From assembly GCF_020520425.1 (NCBI RefSeq), contig NC_079491.1, positions 9,101,143-9,165,142 of the forward strand: DNA of 64,000 bases. Direction: 5' to 3'. Made by a program: the position numbers and the translations under genes. Below the pieces are notes generated by a model. The model saw only the letters and a program-made list of their open reading frames with translations, did not search any database and was not told the origin of the DNA. The DNA comes from Spinacia oleracea. Lineage: Eukaryota; Streptophyta; Magnoliopsida; Caryophyllales; Amaranthaceae. Shown here piece after piece: positions 30,902 to 44,400 of the stretch; within the stretch, counting starts at the first letter, position 1; every line of letters begins with the position of its first letter.

Positions 30902-33699
30902 AGTTTATTTTAATTTATCTGAAATTATACGGAGTATGAGCTTATCCTAAAAATAAAAAAAAAAAAAAACTTTATTTTGTCCGAAATTGTTTAATTTGGG
31001 TATGAAATTGCCTAAAACAACTTAATTATCTAAACTAATTTTTTCATTCTAACGTATTTTATCTTTGCCTTAACTTAACTAAACTTATTTGAATTTATTT
31101 TGCATATCGATGAGAAGCACTTCAACTTGGTTATCAAAAAATTAATGAAAAGCTTGTCAATAGAACCTCCTAAAACTCTTAAATAGTAAATACCCCCGTT
31201 GAAAAGTTTCTGAATGCAGTTTAAAGTTTAAACAACTAGTTTGCCACCTCTAACGAAATACGTATTTTGTAACTACGAAGCGTAGACGTATCTATGGGAT
31301 AATTCATGAGGCCAAATCTTGAGACTAATCCACTTGTAAAGATGTTGGTCCCAAGTGGGTCACATCCCTTGGTACCGTGGGCCTTTTGATAAATTTTTCA
31401 ACATTAGTAGTCAGCTGGACTCAAGCCCAGTTAAGGGTAAGCCCTTAACTGCTAAGAGTGTTAAGCTGCTAACAATTCAACAAGACAATCAACTAAAAAG
31501 ATCCATTTAATTTGTTTCAAAAGATATTTGGGAAGAAAAAAGTTATACACGCACTAGGTGTATAATAAATTTGTTATAAATCAGGGTAAGTTTAATTCAG
31601 TTTTTTATTATATTTAACATGTTTTTATTAACTTTGATATTATAAAAAATTTTATGGCCAAATATTTTACAGGATTACATAGTTACCTTTATACATAGCG
31701 ATCTTTTTATTTTTATTTTTTTGACGGGGAAGAACAATTTCATTAATAATCCGCCATACGGCATCTACAATAATAAAATAGATCTGTATACCACAGATTC
31801 AAAGAAAATACATAACTGTTACAATCAAAATAATTACTATTCTGCATTCTAAAGCACATCTCGTACTCCACCGCTTCTAGCTTAACGCGAGCAGTGATTT
31901 TCGATGTTTTCGCATCTTTTCAAGTAGAGCCCTTCGCAATATGCGCACGAATTGTTCTGATTGGCGAGTTGATGATAAACCCTAAACCTGTATGAATCCA
32001 AATCTCCTTCCAAATTATTGAAACCCTAAAAACCCTATCAAGAACCTAGAAAACTCTAGGAAAAACCCAAATAAATTGGGAACAACCCAAGAATAAATTG
32101 GGAACAAAACAACGGAAAAAACAAAACAAGACAATACATAAAGAGAAAACAATGAAAAAACAAGAATAAGGGTCGGAAATAGTCTAATTTCCGAAGAAAT
32201 TAGACTATTTCCGATCTAAACGGCAAAGAAAACTGAAACCCTAAAAGATGAGAGAGAAGAGGAAAAAGGGAGAGAGGAGCGACGTAACATGTTCGAACTC
32301 TAACATACGAATTTCATTAATATGTTTCTAGTGGATATACATAGCGATCTTTATATGCACGTGATACGTGCAAAAATAATTTAAAAAAAACAAAAAGTAA
32401 TTAAAGAGGGAGATGATTAATTATTGGACGTAAATCATAAAGTTAATATAGAGCTTACCATAATATTGTGTTTCATTTGTCAACGTTAATTTTAAGTTGT
32501 CAATTATTTCAAATTTATCCAAGTTATTACTGTGGGTATTTTAGGATATTCTATAAGGAGAAATCAAAAAGTCATTTACGCTGATGAACTCTGGAGTTTC
32601 CTTATCGAAAACGTTAGTGATTTTAAAAGGATATTTTTATTATACGAAAAAATTTATCACTAAAAATAGACAAATTTCTGAATTATACGGAGTAACTATA
32701 AACTTTAATTTACCCCGATCTGCAATATTTATTGTACACCATCTTTAAATAAGTGTATATTTTTTTTTAGTAAATCAAGGCATTGCTTGAGCAAATGCAA
32801 AAAATGTTCCATAAATTTAATTTTGGTTGCGTACTGTCCTATTCTCTGGTTGATTGGAATGATCTCTGGATTGATTTTTGAAAATGACCTCTCAAATTGA
32901 AGCTGTTCATGTCCTTTTTTTTTCTAAGGACATTTCTTACTCAACAGTAAATCAAGGAGATTGGTACACTTTCAATAAGTCGTGAATCAAATTACATAAA
33001 TATCTCGCAAAAAAAATATAATAAAAGTTCATTATTGGTCAAAGTTCTTCAGCTAATAATTTTGATCATAAAGATGGTTAAAGAAAAACGAAAAATGATG
33101 AGTAGTTTGATATCTCTTTCGATTTCAAAAAGATGGTGATTCTACAAACGTCTACATTCAGAAATATGGTTTGCGAAGTCTAATACTTTGCGACCTCTAG
33201 TTTCAACATTAGAGCATTGTCCAATTGAGCTAGTTTTTACATGTTATTTTTGCAAAATTAGTATTAATATAATATAGAATGATTATTTTTTGTAATTCAA
33301 AAATAATTTCATTAAAGAAAATAATACTTAATTATTTACATAATAATCCGAGACATCAATCGAATCCAAAAACTAATTTTATACTAGAAAAAGGAATCGA
33401 CTATCCAACAATTAACTAAGGTTGGTTCTATTTGCCATTTTCAACTTATCCACGGAAAATACTAAATGAAAATTAGGTGAATAAAACAAACTCTAAATTT
33501 ATCATTCGCAAAGAAGGCTACAAAGGCTTTGGCACTTAAACTAGACGGTAACGAGTCTTCTAAATACTCAAAAACACACTACTCCCTTTGTCTAGAACTA
33601 AGAATCATTTTTAGTATCTTCGAAAATACTCTGTAAAATTTTAACAACTTTCATAAAATCACACTATCTCCGTAATTACAAGGGGTTGTAAGAACGAAG
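30902..33699. other. Intergenic AT-rich spacer with transposon debris
   Basis: No gene recognised. The block 31725-32320, which starts GACGGGGAAGAACAATTTCA, is more complex than its surroundings and may be a retroelement remnant on the minus strand, but no protein motif supports that. A perfect hairpin lies at 32173-32214. Confidence 0.45.
32173..32214. repeat. Perfect 19-bp inverted repeat, 4-base loop
   Basis: Left arm TCGGAAATAGTCTAATTTC (32173-32191), loop CGAA, right arm its exact complement (32196-32214). The stem is long and free of mismatches, so it is recent or maintained. Confidence 0.85.
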
Positions 33700-34570
33700 A
33701 AAGTAACAGCTAATTATGAACAATTGAACATAGGTAGGAAATTAGGAATCCATAAACCAAAACGTACAAAGTAAAAACATCTATACAACAAAAGAACCCA
33801 GTAACTACAATAATTGTATTTACATTCCGAAGTACTGTAGCAAGAAAGTGACAACTAATTCCGAACAGACGAATGAATTCATAAATCAAAGCTTACATCA
33901 TAAAAGCATTTAGACAACACAAAGAAACAAGTAACTACAACAATTGTATTTACATTCTTAAGTAGCAAGAAAGTGACAACTAATTCCGAACAGACGAATG
34001 AATTCATAAATCAAAGCTTACATCATAAAAGCATTTAGACAACACAAAGAAACCAATAACTACAACAATTGTATTTACATTCTTAAGTAGCAAGAAAGTG
34101 ACAACTAATTCCGAACAGACGAATGAATTCATAAATCAAAGCTTACATCATAAAAGCATTTAGACAACACAAAGAAACAAGTAACTACAACAATTGTATT
34201 TACATTCTTAAGTAGCAAGAAAGTGACAACTAATTCCGAACAGACGAATGAATTCATAAATCAAAGCTTACATCATAAAAGCATTTAGACAACACAAAGA
34301 AACCAATAACTACAACAATTGTATTTACATTCTTAAGTAGCAAGAAAGTGACAACTAATTCCGAACAGACGAATGAATTCATAAATCAAAGCTTACATCA
34401 TAAAAGCATTTAGACAACACAAAGAAACCTGTAACTACAACAATTGTATTTACATTCTTAAGTAGCAAGAAAGTGACAACTAATTCCGAATAGAATGAAT
34501 TCATAAATCAAAGCATCTAGACAACACAAAGAAACCTGTAACTACATCACTTGTATTTATATTTTAAAGT
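33700..34570. repeat. 125-bp tandem repeat array, about seven units
   Basis: Units start at about 33838, 33962, 34087, 34212, 34337 and 34462 (GTAGCAAGAAAGTGACAAC), exactly 125 bp apart in the centre, with degenerate units at both ends (from about 33700 and to 34570). Central copies are almost identical. Variant CAAGTAACT alternates with CCAATAACT in successive units, which implies a 250-bp second-order unit. Non-coding. Confidence 0.92.
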
Positions 34571-34761
34571 AGCAAGAAACATGTACATCAGTACAAAGTT
34601 TGGTATACATAAGACTACAAAATTTGTTTTCACTATTTACTCCCTAAGAAGCCTTTTTTTTTTTCATCATTCATCAAATCAAAGCATCTTCCTAATTACT
34701 TCGAGTAACTCCGTTTCAAAATAATTGCACCGTATTCCTTTATCGGAATGTTTTTGTAGCT

Positions 34762-37345
34762 TCAATCGGCTCTTTGTACAGTAGTTTTAAACAACAAGAC
34801 ATACAACTTCTGATCCAAAGAAAAATAGAGAAATCCACCAACAGAGTGAGTCACAAATGACCCAAAACTGCTCCCTACAATACAATGCCAAGCAGGTCCA
34901 TAAACTCCATCAAGTTCCTGCATTCATTCATTCAAAGGTAGAGTTGTCAAAACAGACCTAATCCGACCAACATCCGACAAAAACGAAATGATACGGAAAA
35001 AAAAAAATCACATATACAATCCGCATGAGATTAATGATTCCGTACAAAACATTATCCAATTACCCGAACCGATGTTACCCGACTCATAGGCCGTAGCCGA
35101 CCATGACCCAATTTGACATCCCTTAGTCAAGGTAATCAAATTACCGACGAATTTGACCAACCAATCCCTAAAAATGGAGTATTTTATAAGACCAACAACA
35201 ATATACTATCAAATGGGTCCCAATGTGGACAAGTTTGAACAAGTTTGGAAATATATGCAAATCTTATTTGCCACCTTTTCATTAATGATATAATTTGGTT
35301 TATTAAAATTGGTCACACTTACATTGACTGTTCAAATAAGGTATTGAATGACTGAATGAGTGATCAAAGGTCGATTGGAAACGACCTCTATCCATTACGA
35401 AATTATGACCATTAATAGGCTTACTACCACGAGTAAGGTTGTGTTACTTGTGTAGTTGTGTATATCCGAATAGCCGATCCCCTCGATAAAAGGGAAAACG
35501 GCAATTTAAGGACATTGGCATGATGTTGATGTTCAATATCTAGAACTCTAGTAGTATGATTTTTCATCAATGGTTTTCAACTCTAGTCCTACTTTTAATT
35601 TCAACAAGTATGATTTTCTAAATTTTAGAAGTCGAGAACTCGAGGGAGGCCAAAGATGACTAGGGTGGACGGAGCATATAACACCAGATAGAAGGGGACG
35701 GACGGGGTCACGGAGTGATCATGGTTGACATATTGCATCATATACCGCGTCATTGGGATTAAGGCTTCGATATGGTTGTATTAGTATATAATTAATCTTC
35801 TAATGTCATCATCATCTACAGTAATACTCATTCTATTTTTCAACTTCAAAGTTCAAATCAAATGCAAAAGGGGTAGAGGATGGACCCCAACCCATTGTCA
35901 TATCATTTCTCCTAGCATGAGTAGACCAATTAACAGTAGTTAGTTCAGAAATTGGCCATGTTTCTCTTTGTTTTGGGATCATCAAATATTATTGAAAGGA
36001 AATAACTTTAACAAACTACACCAACTACGCTATACGGAAACTGATTTTTGCACGCCTTTAGACTTTCGGATTTTTGCACACCTTTAGACTTTCGGCAGTA
36101 GATGTGACAAAATCACTCCCCAAACTATACCCATCAATTCAAAAATTTATACTTCGTATTTTCAATCATGTCCAATAAACCATTAAGCTGAAAAAAACTT
36201 AAATGGCCGCATTACTAGTTCAAATTACACTATAAACACGAGTAATCCCTCAAGTGGCATAATATGTTGATTTTGGCAAACCACTATACAAGTATAGTCC
36301 CACGAGTGACCTATTATGTTAGATTTTGGCACACCTCTATGCGAGTAATGCAAGTATATACTACGTAGTATGTTTGATTTTGGCACACCTCTGTGCGATT
36401 AATGCAAGTATATACTATGTTTGATTTTGGCATAACTTTGTGCTAGTAGAAGCTTAGCTTTCAAGGCAGTGTGCCAAAATCACTTCCGAAACAATACATA
36501 ATAATTCAAAAAAAAAAAAAAATCATATTTTCAATCATATTCAATAAACCATCAAGCTAATAAAACCTTGTTAAAACTTAAACTGTGTCATTACTAGTTT
36601 AAATTACACTATCAACGCGAAATGATCATAAACAACCATGAATAAAGGAAACAAAGATGAGGGAAATAGTAGGGCGTACCTTTTTCAATGACAAGGCAAG
36701 ATTCTTAGAAGTGAATTTCTCAAGACTATCTTTAATCTTCCTTGCAAAACCAACAACATGAATCTGCATAAATGGTGGCATATCAGCAGAAACCACTTTA
36801 GCACAATTGGTTAGCAAGAAATTAGCTAACTCCACTTGAACATCACAAAATGACCTTCTCTTCCCCATCCCATTATTAGCCACTAATGTTGGTTTAACCA
36901 CCATAACCTTATTATTATTATTACTATTAAGATTATTACTATTATTAAGTATTTCTCCTAATTTCTTAGATTCTCTACCCACTTTCTTCAATTCTTTCTC
37001 CTCAACAACCACCAAAGACTTGTTTTTGCCACTTTCTAAAACCACCCTTTTCTCCCTTTTCCCATTATTTTGACCAAAACTTGGATTTGAAGGCTCAAAA
37101 TTGACTGATTGTGATAAGGCTTTGGCTTGTAATTGGGTGTCCATGTGTTTTTGGGGAAGTGGGTTTTGGGTTTTAGTGGGCTTTGGATTGGGATGTAGCC
37201 TTGAGAAGTGGTTTGTGAGGTTGTAGACGGTGGAAGTTGTGGTGGTTGATGGCTTGGTGTGTCTTTTCCCGGTGATGGGTTGTGAAATGGGAGGTGTTTC
37301 TGGAGTTGCTAACTTGCGCCGGTGGTGGGTGGGGTTGTGGGCCAT
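34762..37345 (-). CDS. Dynein light chain (DLC8/LC8) domain protein with long N-terminal extension
   Basis: Two exons: 37345-36680 (222 codons) and 34917-34762 (51 codons and stop), 273 residues, separated by a 1.76-kb GT-AG intron. Residues 1-160 are low-complexity, rich in Thr, Pro, Asn, Lys and Ser, and probably disordered. The LC8 fold follows at about 167-268: [31 protein letters not shown], then exon 2 with [34 protein letters not shown] and LYVLLFKT, the conserved strands of the family. Flowering plants lack dynein heavy chains, so these proteins act as dimeric hubs in other complexes. Exon 2 is too short for most ORF finders; its motif and acceptor (TGAATGCAG) make the assignment firm. 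The intron holds tandem duplications. Confidence 0.9.
34918..36100 (-). other. DLC8-protein intron, first part
   Basis: Non-coding intron DNA with no transposon ends that I could define. A short stretch at 34950-35110 with repeated CCGACC-like words may be a worn hAT MITE. Confidence 0.4.
36100..36622. repeat. Tandem duplications inside the DLC8-protein intron
   Basis: About 36106-36243 and 36475-36622 are diverged copies of each other (shared CAATAAACCAT.AAGCT and CATTACTAGTT.AAATTACAC). Between them a unit of about 60 bp with GATTTTGGCACACCTCT repeats three to four times (36260-36450). The donor site of exon 1 lies just outside. Confidence 0.75.
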
Positions 37346-38022
37346 CTTATTTGTGGGTTAGGGGGAGAGAAAATAGATTGATTTCAAGGCAAAAATGGGT
37401 AGGGTTTTTGGCCTTTTGGGTGGTGATTTTGATTTTGATTTTGATGGGGTTGAGTAGTGGCTTTTTGTTGCTAACTTGCGCCGATTGAGGTTTCAAAAAT
37501 TGACTAGTTTTTGGTTGTGGAAAAATGTGAGAAGGGAGGAAGAGAATGGGGAAATGGTAAAGTGGGGTCCTTTAGTAACATGCTTTTCCATGCGTTTAGT
37601 GCAGAAAGTGTGAGAGTTTGGGGACCACTTTACGTGAGTTTTGACAAATTGTCCCCATTAACCTAAGATTAATCACTAATTAATAATGTAGAAAGCTAAA
37701 TGTGCAACGGATTATATTCTAACTATTGGTTACGAGACTCACCTCATAATACTCTGTATTATCTAAATTTACCTTAACTTATTTTTTAATGAAATGAATT
37801 TACTCTGTATTTGTCTGTGAAGGTTTAAAACTTATTTTTTCTGAAATATATGAATTTAAATATTTAATTGAACTATCGAACTTATGTGAGTTCATATTTA
37901 TTTTGACTTATTTTGTCTGGTATAAGTCAAAATAAGTCCAATAGAACTGAGCTTAAGATCTACCAAGATATTTACTAATATCAAATTTGCTTATTTTGTT
38001 TTTTCGGATAAGTTAGGATATA

Positions 38023-38304
38023 CTCCCTCCGTATTTATTTAAGAGATTCACTTGTCTTTTCCGACCGTATTTATTTAAGAGATACACTTGCCATTTTTAG
38101 TAACTTATCAACCACACCATCTAATTAAATAATACATCTAATTTACCCACCCCACCTCCCACCCCTTAAAATGACATGGTCTCCACTTATTTACTTATTA
38201 AAATATCTACCCAACCCCACTTGCTTTATTATTTTATTCATTCAATTTTTCTTCTTAATACACGTGCTCGATCAAATGTATCTCTTAAATAAATACGGAG
38301 GGAG
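38023..38304. mobile_element. Stowaway MITE
   Basis: 282 bp, ends CTCCCTCCGTATTTATTTAA and exact complement, flanked by TA on both sides (38021-38022, 38305-38306). Confidence 0.92.
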
Positions 38305-38419
38305 TAATCTGTGTTCTTGAGAGAATACTACATATTATACACAACATATGTTCACTTTTATTTTATATAAAAAAAATCACTAATTAACAATGATTGTACT
38401 TAATCCTCTCAATTAGCTA

Positions 38420-38679
38420 CTCCCTTCGTCCCTTAATACTCGCACCGTTTCTACTTGACACGCTTGCCAATGCACAACTTTGACCACCAATATCTTTAAC
38501 TACATATTATAAAAACTTGTAAAAATATTAATATTTTGAAAATATATATTAAGATGAATCCAACAATATATTATATATTAACATTTGTTTTCATATACTA
38601 GAAATAAAATAGGGTCAAAGTGAATTATGTGAATAGTGCGAAAAGTCAAAACGGTGCGAGTATTAAGGGACAGAGGGAG
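38420..38679. mobile_element. Stowaway MITE, same subfamily as 11498
   Basis: 260 bp, CTCCCTTCGTCCCTTAATAC at the left and its near complement at the right, TA on both sides. Shares ACACGCTTGCCAATGYACAA with the element in the orphan GLP promoter. Confidence 0.92.
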
Positions 38680-38869
38680 TAGCTTTTTACTTTAAAATGT
38701 CAATAAATGGCTTAATGCTACGTATAGGGCAATTAGATCATGAGCCAAGATCTAGCTCTTCCTTCGAGCACTAGCCGTTCTTGGTTTCTTGGTACGGAGT
38801 ACTTAATTTACTTAAAATAGTGTTCTCTTCGTTTAGTTTCTCGATAATAATAGAAATAAGGGGTTGTTT

Positions 38870-39114
38870 GGTTGATTGTGAGAAGTAGAATAGCCTGTAA
38901 GAAATTTTTCTCATGTATAAATATTTCCTATGAATTAGGTGATATTATTTAGTTAAACATCACGTGAAGTTCCACTTATTTAGGGGAACCTAAGTAAACA
39001 AATTCCTCAAATAAGTATGTCTTTTCATATTTTTGTCAACCTAATAATCCTACGATCTTCCACTTTATAGAAAATCATAATTCCCATCGTATTTCATATC
39101 AATCAAACATCACC
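38870..39114. mobile_element. Tourist-like MITE, copy 1
   Basis: Ends GGGGTTGTTTGGTTGATTGT and, complemented, GGTGATGTTTGATTGATATG. Its interior (GAAGTTCCACTTA, AAATCATAATTCCCAT) recurs in 39428-39721. Flanking triplets TAA and TAT are only partly matched. Confidence 0.7.
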
Positions 39115-39427
39115 TATACCTCAGGTTTTCATTAGAGGGAGGCAACTCATATGTATAAGACAAAGTTATCAACAACGCTTATGCCGTACTTAGAATTAAT
39201 CAGTTTGAGTTCTGACATTCATTCTAGCTTTTAGATTCTAATTATTTGGTGTGTCTCGTGCTCTAATTGCGATGATTAACATTTGAACATATATAATTAT
39301 TCTAATTAGATTAATGTCCCCACTTACTAATTTGGGTGGGAAGTATATTTGACTGTAACCCAGAACAAAAACAAAACGTCCAAAGAGGAACATCACTCAT
39401 CACATTCAACAGTGATTTCAAAATCTA

Positions 39428-39721
39428 GGGGTAGTTTGGTTGATCGTGGGAAGTAGAATTTTCTAGGAAAAGTTTTTCTAATGTATTATCATTTTTTATG
39501 AAGTAGAGTATATTATTATTTGGTTAAACATGGAAAATAAATTCTCATGAGAAGTTCCGCTTACCTAAGGGAACCTAGGTAAGCAACTTCCTCCATTTTG
39601 TAGGAAGTGGAACTTCGTAGAAGTGTGACTTCCATGTTTTTGTCAAACAAACAACCCTACAATCTTTCATTTCCTAGAAAATCATAATTCCCATTGTATT
39701 TCATGTCAACCAAACATCACT
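39428..39721. mobile_element. Tourist-like MITE, copy 2
   Basis: 294 bp, same family as 38870-39114, flanked by CTA on both sides (39425-39427, 39722-39724). Ends GGGGTAGTTTGGTTGATCGT and, complemented, AGTGATGTTTGGTTGACATG. Confidence 0.8.
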
Positions 39722-40127
39722 CTAGTTGAACATAGTCGTAAAGGTAATACTTTTCCCCCAGATTAATGCACAATTAAGCTCCGTTTGGATCAAAGGACAA
39801 ATAGACATTTAGACTCTACTTGGTTTAGCGTAAAAAGAAACTTAGAATAACCAAGAACATGCAAACAAAGGATGTAACATGTTCATACAAAGATGTTAGA
39901 GTTTAACGTGTAAAAATTGTGGTCCTGTTTGCAAGTGAAATGTTACTCCGTAGTTCATTAATACTGTTGGGGGCCTTGACAATGAGCGGTTGTAGACTTG
40001 TAGGCCTATACCCACAGAATAACATGGAAAATAACCTGTTCAAAACATCCACGAAAGCTGAATTTTAAAATCCAGGCAACCCATCAACACAGGAAAGTCT
40101 CATGCCCCTTAAAAGCTACAAGCATTA

Positions 40128-41018
40128 GGGTGAGTTTATCCCTAGTCTTGAAGGGAGTCTTGAGGTGAGTCTCAAGCCTAAATCTTGGGATAATGTGGTA
40201 AAAGACTACACAAGTCTTGAAGTGAGTTTGAAAATCCAAGACTCACTCAAGATTCACTTAAAACTCCACTTTTTTCTTCCTCCAATCAAATCATGCCACA
40301 ACATCAAACTTAATTTATCTTATTTCACCCAATTAAATTATTGATGATTTATGTATTATTTTGTTTCATTTGCCTTTAAATTTATGTTCTAGATCTTTTG
40401 AATTTAATATGTTGTATTATTGTTTCTAATTTGTACGGAATATATGCAATGTCAATTTTTTCATTTTTTTCTCGAATTATAGATTACTTTGTTTTAGAGC
40501 CGATCAACATGGACCCGGCCCGACCCGGTCCGAAATTACCGGGTTTTGGGCAGAAGATTCCGGCCCGAATTTTTTAAAAACTTTGCGGGCTTTGGACAAC
40601 GCAAAACAACAATTTTAGTTATAAATTCGGCATGGTCTGAAATTGGTCCAAAAAGCCCGCTATTTTTTGCCCGAAATAGCGGGTTTTGGGCATAAAAAAT
40701 TGGCCCGAAACTTGGCCCGGCCCGGCCGAACAACATAATGGACAATTTTTTTTGCCCTCGGCCCGACCCGAACCCGGCCTGCATGTTGATCAGGTCTACT
40801 TTGTTTGTATATAAGAAAACATAGTTTCAATATTATTTAGAAAATGTACAAAAAGAAAAGATATATCCATAAAATATTATTTTAAGAATTAGGCGAGTCT
40901 GAGGATAATGTGTAAAAATAGGGTGAGTTTTATGTGAGTCTGGATAATGAAAAAGTTAGTGGAAAGCTGATGTGGCAGAATCTGAAGATTGAAAGTGAGT
41001 CTGGGGATAAACTCACCC
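40128..41018. mobile_element. PIF/Harbinger-like inverted-repeat element (outer)
   Basis: 891 bp with ends GGGTGAGTTTATCCC and GGGGATAAACTCACCC, flanked by TTA at 40125-40127 and 41019-41021. No transposase. It contains a complete hAT MITE (40495-40798). Confidence 0.85.
40495..40798. mobile_element. hAT MITE nested in the Harbinger-like element
   Basis: 304 bp, inverted ends TAGAGCCGATCAACATG and, complemented, TAGACCTGATCAACATG, with a perfect 8-bp target duplication CTTTGTTT (40487-40494, 40799-40806). GC-rich interior (CCCGGCCCGACCCGG). Textbook hAT features. Confidence 0.95.
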
Positions 41019-41458
41019 TTACTTCTACAGTTCTTCGGATTAAAAGTTCAGCAAAATAAGAAACTACGATATGATGAATATAATTACAACGGGGTGGTGC
41101 TAAATCAAAATGGAATTTACACAACCATCCACACCGCTTAACATTCTAATTTTCTATTTAATACATTTACATTCACTAATAAAAAGCACCTCCATATACA
41201 ACCCCAAAATGAAAACCAACAACTGCGCTACCAAAAATGTATTCCCATACAGGAGAGAAACTACATTACATAAGTACTACTCCGTATCTATGTCTGCCTA
41301 TTCGCAACTTTAGATTATACGACCCAGGATATACCACACTTTATTACAAGCAATCGATAAGAACGAGCCTTGTCCGATTACAAATGGAGCATCAAGCCTT
41401 GGTCGAATTAATAATATGCCTAGTACGTCTGAAGAGAAGAAGACGGAGAATTTGAGGT

Positions 41459-44400
41459 TTAATTCCATGGGCTTGGGTGTCGAGCTTCTCTGAAACCTGA
41501 AGTGCCCCCCGAAGCAGCTGGGGAAGGTGAAGATGCAAAATAGTTTGTTCCAGAAACAGACACGCTTGGCAAGTTTGAAGGGTGACCTTGATTCCCTGAT
41601 GGGGCAAAACGTGACGGACTGCCGGCAGCCACCAATGCGGCTCGAGAAGGATGAGAAGCCTGCACAGCCAACTACATTAATACACCACTCTTTCTATCTA
41701 TTACAACTATATAGAATGTTACCCCTCAAAAAAAATACTATATAGAATGTTAGAAACAAAACAAACATATTTTGGAAAATTGGGGTTATAGTTATCTAGT
41801 CAGTGGTCACCATATAAGAATCTAATAATTCAAGGAAACACTTGTAAGAAAACACACAAAAAAAATCCCAAATAAATCATTTGGCAAGTGCTTACTAGTA
41901 CTCCTATTTGGGAGTTAAGAGATTAAGACCCCAGTCCCCAATATTCAACAATAGCATGCTCTAATTTTGATACACACTCCCTTGACGGCCCGTTTGGTAG
42001 CCGGCCATAAATGGTGTCAATGGGAATGAATTTGTATATAAATTTGTACAGAAAATCAATATCCATTCCCATGGTAATGCTAATTCACTCAAAATTATCT
42101 CTTTTTCTTTATAAATTTCCATTACCATTTGGAGAGTGGTATTAGATGGGAATGCAAATCTATGAAGAAAAACACCAAGCTTGAGACAAAATTTCATTAC
42201 CGTGCACATCATGATGTTAATTTCTTGCCAAATAACACTAGGATTTATTCCCATTCACACCGTTTATTACCGGCTACCAAACGGGCCGTCATCCCTTCCC
42301 CGAGGGTGTCAATGGGTTAGTATCATCTTCTCACAAGTTCATAAGCTTCCACAAGTGCTAGTCTTCTTTCTTTTTCCACAATCCGTGCCCCTTTCTATGG
42401 GTAATCTCTTTCAAATTTTAGTAAATTATGTAAACCATATAATCCCCTAAGGATCAACAACAAATTCTGCAACCTCAATTTCTTTCCTGTATAAAGCTTC
42501 AACCCTTTTCTAACAGTCTTATATCTCCTCTTCAGGTTAATTTACCTATTTTCCTTCTCCATTATTATTTCAAAGTCAAATATAGGTCATCCCACTATTC
42601 TAAATTGTAACAGCACCATAAGCCAATGATATGTTATTATCTCTGCCTCAGTAATTGACTTCTTTCATAATCAAACAACAAGCATTTACCAAATGGTCGC
42701 CACAAAAGGAAAAGGGCTAAAGCAATACGCTAATAGTCATATCCAAAGCAAAAGACTTTAAAAAAAATAAGTGACTCCTACAGAAAATCTCGTTCTGATA
42801 ATCTCCCCTCATTCCCATTTTACAGTCTTTACTTACTCTCTTCAGATACACAAGCGATAAGAGAAGGCTTCTTCTCATGGGGAGCGTACAAGTCAATTCG
42901 AACAGGTAGTCAGGTTACTCAGGTATACAATGATTATGATAAAATGAGATTGAAAAAAAAAATATAGCAATATATTCTGAAGATAGAGCATTAACAATAA
43001 ACAACAAAGTTTACTCTACTTTGACATAATGAGCAATTAAGGATAAACAGTGAAATAACTGGATAGAAATTAAGAAGATCTTCAAGGATTATTCAGTTGG
43101 AAAGATTCAAAGGAATTTGTTAATTTGTAATTTGTTTACTCCGTGAGAAACCTTTGTCCTCTTGCTGTAATAATTTTCTTTCACATTTTTCTTAAATAAA
43201 ACTGAGACCACCATGAGAACAGATAATTTTTTGCACATCTGGCAGCTTCCACACGTCACATGACTCACATCCTCAAAAAATTATAACACCACAGGAAGAA
43301 AGTGAGATAAGAAGAATGATGAAGATTTACCGTATTATGCTGGAAATATGGTGCCCTTCTGAGAGCAGACTCCGCAGAGGGTGAAGTACTGCTCATGCGG
43401 AGCAATTGTTTAGATTGTTGGTTATTATTAACAGCGTCGTCACCTTCTCCTCCTTCAACATCAACAGTAAGATTTGCCTCTGACCCTGTTCTAGGTGTAG
43501 CATGGTGCGTCATAGACCCAGAGTCATTTGAAGCATCCACTTGAAGGGGAAGAGGAGGTCGACTTCCTTGCATACTACTTCGTCTCTTAAGTTCCTCTTC
43601 TGCATTCAAAATCTTTAACAAGCCACAAAACAAAGACAGGTTAGGTATGAAAGAAAGAAAGGGAACGTATGAGAGAAGTTAGTGTCTATACTTTATACAA
43701 CAAAAAGTCCGAAAGATGTTGTGGTGGCATGAACCTGTACTACTCATGACTCATAAGCAATGAACTAAATACACCAGAAACGAATCCCAAAGATACACAA
43801 AGCAGCAGTCATTCACCTCACACAAGACAACTAAAAACAAAAAGAACTTGAATAAAATCACAAGATCAATAACAAGGAAAAAGAATCACAAGACCAATAA
43901 CAAGATGCAGCGAATTTCTTTAAGCTGAAGTGCAAACTTCCACAAGCAGCTGACGTTAGGCAAAGCATACATATGAGTGATATGACATATCTAAATCAAT
44001 TAAGAGACCCATACATAACTAATACTTCGTATAAGAATACAGAGCAATCTAAAGTTACCATTAGCAACTAGCAAGTCATCGATAATAACTGCAATGAATG
44101 AAACCATTTACCTGCTTAAGTGCTTGTACTAAATTATGTTTCTTTTCATTTAAAATATGCAGCTTTTCCTCAACCTCTCTTTTCCGCCTTTCATTTTCAT
44201 CAACTGTATCAACTTTGTCACTGCCCTGTGTACAATGATGAAAAGTTTTAGTTTATAAATCATTGTATGCTTGATGAAGATCAATACAAAGTAATACTTG
44301 AAACTAAAACTTCAAACAGCAAGAGGAAGAAACTTAGCTAAATGTCCTTTTATGTGGTTCTTAGGTCTTGACCATACTTCTAGCAATCAACAAGAATGTT

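Noticed and set aside
33700-34570. Repeat array as a possible repeat-protein gene
   Set aside because: The 125-bp unit is not a multiple of three and no frame stays open across units.
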